The translations under genes and the position numbers were made by a program. Under the pieces are notes generated by a model. It did not search any database. It had not been told where the DNA came from and saw only the letters and a list, made by a program, of their open reading frames with translations. 64,000 nucleotides of DNA from Dendrophyllia cribrosa (Eukaryota > Cnidaria > Anthozoa > Scleractinia > Dendrophylliidae), in contig JAJLRJ010000014.1 of assembly GCA_024195265.1 (NCBI GenBank), positions 16,806,459-16,870,458 on the forward strand, read 5' to 3'. Shown piece by piece: positions 25,101 through 34,100 of this stretch; position 1 is the stretch's first letter; each line of letters opens with the position of its first letter.

Positions 25101-28100
25101 ACCAGCGGAAACTTTCTTGGTAATGGCATCAACTTGTACATGCCAACTTAAGGTCTCATCAATTTCAACCCCAAGATATCTATGAGACTTCACTCTTTTT
25201 AGTGGTATTTCATTAATGTTGATCTCAAAATCATGTTCCATGTGATTTAAGTTATAGTGACTAGCTATAATGAGATACTTAGTTTTTTTAATATTTAATG
25301 TACGTTTGTTAGCATGTAGCCATGCCTTACCCTTTCATATACCGTTTTTGACAGAAAAGGTACCCCTTTCATATACCTTTCATTGAAAATGGTACCCCTT
25401 TCATATACCTTTCACTGAAAATGGTACCCCTTTCATATAGCCTTTATGTGCGTCTGTTTGTTATATTTTGAAAGGCGCTTTTTATTATACTTAAATGGCA
25501 GTTTTCCCTACCCTTTTTATACTTCAACTCGTGTTTTCCCTACGGTTTTCCTATACTTCGTGAAATCCCTACCCTTTCATATACTTCAACTCGTGAAATC
25601 CCTACCCTTTCATATACCTCCAGCCTAAAAAAGGTACCCCTCTCGGGCGGAGCATCTCCGTATAGCCCATTATAGGCAGTACCCCCTCCCCCCCCCGGGG
25701 TTACAGCTTGCTTTTTTACATTTTACCTAACCGTCTGTTTCTATTTTCACTTAACTCTTTGCCAGCCCTTGATAAAAGTTAGTTTTGCCCAACCAAAATA
25801 TTGGACAATAATAATAAAAAAAACACTTTTATCTGTCCGATCAGCAGTGTATTTTAAAAAACCTGAGTTGTGTTTTAATTATCATGCTTTAAAAGATGGT
25901 TCTATTAAACTTGTTAGTCTGTGGATGAAATCTTACAATGTGACCATTTACATGTAAATGAAAGCTATTGAGCAGTGCTTTCCGATGGCATATAGTTTGT
26001 TTTCTAGTATTATTTTTACAAAAAAAACTTAAGACTTTTTTTTTAATTTTGATTTTGAATGCTCTTGGAGGAGGACGAAGAAACTATAGCTAATCTCAAT
26101 TTCGATCATATGTTTAATTTGAAAGTCTGAAAGATAAGATTCCCTCCTAACCCTTCTGCTCTCAGAGTTAGTTATGGAGACATGTAGCGTAGTGCTAACT
26201 TTTGAGTCTGTGGATGAAATCCTATGGTGTGACCATTCAAATGAAACCTCTTCAGCAGTACTTTTGCATGGTACCATTTGTTCTAACTTTTGAGTCTGTT
26301 GATGAAATCCTATGGTGTGACCATTCAAATGAAACCTCTTCAGCAGAATTTTTGAATGGTACCATTTGTTCTAACTTTTGAGTCTGTTGATGAAATCCTA
26401 TGGTGTGACCATTCAAATGAAACCTCTTCAGCAGTACTTTTGTATGGTACCATTTGTTCTAACTTTTGAGTCTGTTGATGTAATTCTTTGGTGTGACCAT
26501 TCAAATGAAACCTCTTCGGCAGTACTTTTGCATGGTAACTTTTGTTTTTCAATATTAGTTACAAAATTAAATTTGGGATTTTGTTTGGCACTCTTGGAAG
26601 TTAACGGGTTAACCTAGTCAGCGAAAGACGGGGCGAAAGATAACCGAGCTATGCTATGTCCATAGCCCTGAAAGGAAATTGACATCAGGCATTTCTTTTA
26701 TCTAATCAGAGTACAATTTCCGCTTCCTTGTTTTCTCATTACTCTACGAAATGTGCGGGAGCCGAAAACGATAAACTCAAGATGTTATCGTGCAAAGATA
26801 AACATGTAGTGGATTCTCCTGTATTTCTGTATCGGCATAATGCCAGAGTCTGAAACCGGAGTCGTGTTATCTGTGTAATGTGGTTCAAAACTTTGAGTTT
26901 TTGCATGAAATCCTAAAGTGTGACCATTCAAATTAAAGCTATTGAGCAGTTCCTTCCTGTGGTACTGTTTATTATGCTGCACGAGGTGGTTCTAACTTTT
27001 GTGTCTGTGGATGAAATTCTAAAGCGCTACATTCCTTTAGTACAGTTTCGGTGATGCTGTACAATGCCGCAAGGACTGCAAGGACGAACGTTTGACCCTG
27101 TGGATCAAATCCTAAGGTGTGACCATTCAAATGAAAGCTATTGAGTAGAACAGTTTCCTGTGGTGCTGTTTATTATGCTGTACAAGGTGGTTCTAACTTT
27201 TGAGTCTTTGGATGAAATTGTAAAGTGTGACCATTCAAATGAAAGCTATTGAGCAGTACTTTCCTGTGCGGGTACTGTTTATATGCTGTACAAGGTGGTT
27301 CTAACTTTTGAGTCTGTAAATGAAATCCTTAAGTGTAACCATTCAAATGAAAGCTACTGAGCACTACTTTCTTATAGAATTATTTGTTTTTCAGTATCTT
27401 AAAAAATGAAATTTGATATTTTCCCCTTGAATTTTGATTTCGGATTTACTGAGCGTGCGGTAACCTTGGGACCACGTCGGACCTTAGAAACAGTTGTCAC
27501 TTGGCGGAAAGTGTGTGGACACAGAGAAAATAGGCAGTGTTTAAGATCTTTGATTAAGTTGGTCCAATCTGCTATTTATTAGGTTACATTACATCAGAAA
27601 AAAAAAACAAGAAAGACAAGAAACATAAACAACAGCAGCTATAAATAGCACAAAATAAACGAAGAGAATCTTGCTAAAACGCAATGATAACTGTGGCACA
27701 AGCAAAAATGCCGTTATTGTAGACTAATCCGCCTCGCATAGACCAGGAGGAATGACATCCAATTGTTCATAATTAACACCAACGAAAACAACCCTGTAAT
27801 CTGTGTATCCTTAAACACAGGACCTCGCTCGCGGAATAACTTTTATTATTATTATATTTGTTCTATCAATATTTTTTATTAAGTAAATATTATATTTAGG
27901 ACAACCAAACTAAAAATCGCATGGTTACAATTATTTGAATGCTTTTTGCATTGTCGCGCTTGAACCAAATGAAATACGATGACATTGTTAAATTGTTATC
28001 ATTAGGTTTGTTTGCATTTTGCAGGAATTTGAGCTAAAATTGGCTATCCATGACTATCAAATATGCGCTTTTTCGCGAATCTAGGTTTTCATTACATAGC

Positions 28101-31100
28101 CAAGAGATATTAGTTTTATATCTCTCTTAGACATTAATAAGATCAACTCCGAATTCATCGCAAAAAACATGCATTGTTTTGCCATCCGCAAAGTAACTCT
28201 TCTCAAGTCAAACCGTCAAATTTGTTTGGTGGAGGTCTTGAAGTATTACCATCTAAATGAGAGCTTCTTAGTATTTTCTTTATTATGGTTATGTTTGTTT
28301 TTCAATAATTGGGGAAAAGAAATTTGAGAAATAGAGCAGTTTTCAATTGAGTGTGAAAAGTAATTACACAATTGCTTTGGTTTTTCATTGCTACGCTTTG
28401 TGATTGGCTAAAAAAATCTCGCGCCACTTTCTCGACCAATCAGAAGTAAAACCAAAACCAATCGTGACTTGCTCGCACGTGTTTCCCGCGCTTGGCGCCG
28501 CCGACATGTAATTGCTTCGAGCTCTGATTGGTTCATTGGATTGTTTACGACTGTTGTGATTGGTCAGAGTTATTACTTTGGTTTTGCACATCTATAGCTC
28601 TGGGCCGAGTTGTTCGAAGGACGATTAGCGCTAATCCAGGGTTAATTACCACGACAACTCATATGTTCTGTTGACAGTTAATCCAGGATTAGCGCTAATG
28701 GTCCTTCGAACAACTCGGCCCTGCTCTATACGATGACTATACTATACTATACTATACTATACTATACTATACTATACTATACTATACTATACTATACTAT
28801 ACTATACTATACTATACTATACTATACTATACTATACTATACTATACTATACTATACTATACTATACTATACTATACTATACTATACTATACTATACTAT
28901 ACTATACTATACTATACTATACTATACTATACTATACTATACTATACTATACTATACTATACTATACTATACTATACTATACTATACTATACTGTACTGT
29001 ACTGTACTGTACTATACTATACTATACTATACTATACTATACTATACTATACTATACTATACTATACTATACTATACTATACTATACTATACTATATTTG
29101 TCGCCTCAAACTTTCATACATCGGGAAATTTAACGCCTTTTTTTTCGGAGGGATTGATAATGTCGTTTTGGTAACGAAATAGGGTCAGCTAAGATTTTCC
29201 GAAGGGAGAAAGCAGGATAGCAAATTCGAGGAATAATATATCCCCGAAATTCCAAGCTCCGCCGCTGAAATTTTCAGCTAAAAAATCCAAAAAGATCAAA
29301 CTGTATAAGCTTTTGCATAATTTCCTTTAAAGGTAGTAAAATGATATAGAAAAACAGTGGAACTTCACTCCGAGCGTTTTCCCAAGCATTCCTCGTTGCC
29401 GGGAGTGGCTGATTAATACACACGCGACAATATCCCTTATATTACGGTAAACATGTTGAGCCGCTTTCCGCTGTTCCCACCACGGCGGAGGTAAATTTAG
29501 CTGATTAACAATGGACACTTATTGAAAACTTAGTGAAGTTTAGAATCATTTTTACAGCAATGGTTATTATTTAGGTCGAGTTGTTCAACGAGGTATATGT
29601 TTTTGCCTTCGTGATGTATCTTTCGGCAAACTGTTATGCGAGGTAAATCTCAAAGAACTTTAGGTGTACTAGCATTCCATCCACTCGTAGTAATAACCCT
29701 AGTCTCTTTATTTTACGGAAAAGATAGTGGGGGATAATCACCGGCCTAAGAAACCAAAATCCGAGCCAGGAGGCAGACTTTCTTTACTATTCTCCATGCA
29801 AATGTTGTGGAGGATCAACAATTTCTGGCGCATATACAAATACTTTTTTTATTCTGTCTCGTCTTGCGGTTTTCTTATTTTTTTTTACAACAAGTGGGAC
29901 TACAAAAACAGACAAAGACATATGCTTACACTTTTTGTAATTATCAGCTTAAAATGTCCCAAAATCGCAGACAGTTCAACCGGCGTCAGTATGCAAACTA
30001 ACTAAATGCATTATGAATATAAATATTGTCCCGTCTTGCTTTGAGTTATTGTTGACTTATCCCGTTAACTACCAAGAGTGCCAACAATCAAAATTCATGA
30101 AAAAATCCTAAATTTCATTTGGTCAAATATTAAAAAAACAAGTGGTACCATACAAAAGTATGGGCGAAGTAGTTTCATTTGAATGGTCACACCATAGGAT
30201 TTTGTCGACGGACTTAAAAGTTAGAACTACGCTACATGTCTCCATAATTGACTCTGCGAGTGAAAATGGTTATATACAGAAATGCTAGATATGGCGCATT
30301 CGATTGTGCTGATTGTAATTTTCAGACGGAGATACTCGGTTGTTTAGTTACCAAAATTTAGACGGGCGTCTGGGAAATGTGACAAACAGTGTACGAAATA
30401 CAGTGTTTATATGAGACTGTTAGAATTTATATGTATTCAGGTAAATGGTTTGAACCCGGCAAGGAGTATCGATAGTCCGTGGGAAGTGTGATCGTCCAGG
30501 CTCAGTTAAGTTCTAAAAGGAATTGTGTTGACAGTAGATCGAAATAGACCTTTCCGATTGCACGCTTTGTAGCCAAGGTCAGAGAGGGAGAAGAAACTTG
30601 GCCGTTGTAGAGAGGCGCATGGCCGTTGTCGACTCGCATTAGAGAGCCGAGGTAACGCCAGTTTGTTTAATTTGTCTGTACTGCTTTCAAGTTCAAATAG
30701 AGAAAGAAAAATATAATCAGTCCGCGTTTTCACGTTCTCCACGATGCCTATAAACTGATCATTTGACGTTGTTGTATTCCAGAGGCATTAGTTTTGCTCA
30801 TTAAACCTATTGTTTTTTGCCGTTCTCGCTGCCGTCGCCGTCGTGGTTGCAAAAGCTCCTTAATAAAAGAATTACCGCGCCCTCGTTTTATGAAGTATGA
30901 AACTGTAGCAAGAATGTGATCCATTTTAGTCTTAAAGAACAAATAAACAATTTGTTTTATGAGAACGGATAACAAAACATAACTGATATTTGCTTTATTG
31001 ATTCTTGCATGTTTATAGCCCAGAAAAAAAATGACTCATAAAACCTTGTTTGGCCTATTTATCCGGCAGGACTTTCTGAACGAAAGCATCTTAAAGAGGC

Positions 31101-34100
31101 TTGCAAGTTTGGCCGATTTGACCGGCACAAGTATGCTTAAGAAAACAAAAGTTGTTTCGTATGAGGATTAAAATTTGTAATTGTATAGTACGTTTAAATT
31201 TGGATTCGTGATGAGAGCGTCAAAGCATCCTAAAAATTCTTTACAATAGAATCAAAACGACTAAACTATTTACACACTATAAAAAGTACGAAAATTCACA
31301 AACATACTATAATACGTTTTTACACGAGAAAAGGTTAAAACTGAACAACACCACAGAAACGTTTTATGAAGATAAAAACTGTAAAAAAACATACATGCAA
31401 CTTAGCGTTGTAGTATCAAACACATAACCGTTTTGCTTGATCGTAACTATCTAGCTCTCGAAAAATCATGGCTTACAATAATCTATTAAAATGGAGTGTA
31501 ATTCTGTTACTGAGCTAATTGATTAAGTGAAAAAGTAATTATTGAATTATGCTACTTTTTACAAAACTGTTACTCATTAACAAAACTCCAGTTATTTTTA
31601 AATGGTCTGAAAAGAGAAATTGGCAATCAATCAAGAAATAAATCTTTTATTACCCTATTAGATTGCCAGGTCGTATATCAGTTAAGCGGCTCCCAATATC
31701 CTTAGCCGTTGTTATTGACTGATTATATATATCGCTTGTAACTTCCGCTTGTGTTTTCAGAATATTTCTAGTATTTATTTTATACTTTTAAGTGCGTATT
31801 ATTCGGCGGTCTTTTTACCTTCAGTGGTATCTGTTTTTATCAAACAGCGAGCTAATGTATTACCAAATCAAGAAATGGGCGAAATGAGCAAGCATTTATA
31901 TCTGAAACAATGGAATAATTATTTTGTTTTCAAAACGTTTCGAAAATAAAGGGTTGGACCTTCTTGAATTCACAGAAAATTCTACAAGGTTAGATAACCA
32001 AATTCAGTGCGTATCATTTAATTTTCTAACGATTTTTTCATTCTAGTTATAAGACATCACATTAATTCTTTTTGTAGTTTATGGAGAATGTTAGATTTAA
32101 AAACCTTATCATCACTTCTTCCTTCCACCATGTCCACACTTCTTTTTAAATCAGAATACAGTATCTATGTGTGTACATTATCCATACGACCCGATGTTGA
32201 GTGCAAAATACTTTGTTGCTCGTCGAGTTATTCAGTCAGCAGTAAAATGGGACGTTTTGAAAGGAGTCCTGTATTGTGGTCTAACGGCTCAAGACAACAA
32301 ATTCTCTCACAAATATCGAATTTCCCTTACCACCCATCTGTATGTCTCTAAACCAGAACTGGCACGCTTATTTTTTAAGAACATTTGTGTCAGTGATTTC
32401 CGGGAACGAAACATTGCATATTACTTACAAAGAACCGATGCTACATATCTTCTACAAAAGCTATAATTTATAGTACTATCGCTAACACGATGAATGCCGC
32501 GTTTTTGCGATTTGCGTCAAAGAAATATCATAACTGATCCGACAACCGCAACCATCTTTGCTAAGTTGACCCGAGGTTTTTTCTCGCGATGAATGATGTA
32601 TTAAAGAAGAGAGAAAGAAATAATTTAAATCAATGCTTTTATCAGTGCACACGCCACTAGGTATGTTTAAACACAAGAATGGAAAGAAGCATGATTCGTA
32701 ACAGTGTAAAAATAGAAAAGAAAATACACAATTATACGCTGAACAAACAAAGTCGTATAAATATTTATAATGCAATTAAGAGATGCAAATGAATGGCACG
32801 GGCTAAATTAACTCTGACGTTCCAGCCTTCTGATCGTTTGACCTCCTATATTAAGTCGTGTGATGTAGTTTCTAACTTTTGAGTCTGTGGATGAATTCCT
32901 TAAGTGAAAGCTAAGCACGTTCGTATGGTGTTGTGATATCCCAATCATAAATTAAGAATTTTTGTTTCACTTTGAAATCGTAAGAGGTAAAGGGTTAATT
33001 AATAAATGTCCAGAGTACTGATGGACTTAATTCAACAAATTTCAATAGTAACTTAAATATCACGCTAATTCTGACTTTACTTGGTGCTCTGTCAATTGAT
33101 ATGCGCGTAGCATGGACGCTTTCCGACGCAAACAGCTAGCAGATGTGAGCAAAATCCAAGTCGATATACAATTATCCGCGAGAAGATTTCTTTTTTTAAT
33201 ATTTGCGGGAGATTAGCTTATCAAGAAAACAACAATTCACCTGCTTGTTTTGTCTAACTGGGGGATATCTGCGCGAATGCACGTTCGTGTGTATAAATAA
33301 CAACAAAATAAGCTCACTAAAATGCAAGGAAGGGAACATATCAAACCGCGCGCAAAGATACGGCTATTATTGCATGACTTATCAGTCTTGCGATTTAAAA
33401 ATGGATCATCTAACTACGGAAGCCCCCCAGGATTCGGAAATGGTGAAATAATTTCGCAAACATGGCGCTGTCCCTCTCAGAATTACGTGGACAAATAAAC
33501 AATTTTCAATCACAGGAAAATTCCAAGGATGCCACACTCTCCTGCTTTCCATCACAATGGATTTAAAGCCCAAAACATCAGGCTCAGACCGGCTAATGTA
33601 GTCTTTGATGTTCCCTATCGGTCAATAACCATTCTATATTCACCTCCCTCGCTGCATTAATAAGGTAGAGAAGAAGCTAGAAAAAAACAACAACTCGTTT
33701 TGTTCGTTTTGGTGACCGGGTGTAACACAGGTATAACTCAAGAGGGACATAAGTCGTCCCACTTAACTTTGAAACAAAAGCATAACACATGCGTTTGTGT
33801 GACGCACATTATTTTGTGGGATTTCGAGATGGTTCTTTTTAAGTGTTAAAAGGTTGAATGGGAACTGATGAGTCGTGCATGGCTGTGATTTTCTCTTAAT
33901 AAGATCAGTCAGACTGTATTATTATCACAGCAATAGCTTTATCTCCTATTCGTGGCGTGTTTTTCGGTGATCGAGGCGTATTGCTTCAAGGGCTCTGAGT
34001 GCCATACCCTGCTTAGTTGTTGTTTTGATATTAGCCAACGTGTTTTAGGGTTTTCGCGGTGAAGCGGAAATTAAAATTATATCTTAAATAGAGCGTGAGT

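Larger units (their letters stand above)
24351..25699. mobile_element. Poly-C/CCCGGG element D, copy 1, carrying a nested LINE
   Basis: Begins TCCCGGGG with G14 and GGTACTCAACAAA, ends GGCAGTACCCCC, C-run and CCCGGG. The ~50-base ends are inverted repeats (shared GTAC-GGGGATGCTCCGCC word). GTTACAG flanks both sides (24344-24350, 25700-25706). The interior has repeated ACCCCTTTCATATACC units. A LINE fragment at 24420-25324 interrupts it. Confidence 0.65.

Noticed and set aside
23666..26617. Several ORFs with similar peptides (FEWSHH, TDSKV) at 23.7, 26.0-26.6 and other places
   Set aside because: They are frames through family B repeat units, shared because the DNA is shared; no start context or domain.
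28733..29182. 149-residue ORF (ILYYT repeats)
   Set aside because: Pure translation of the ACTAT pentanucleotide array.
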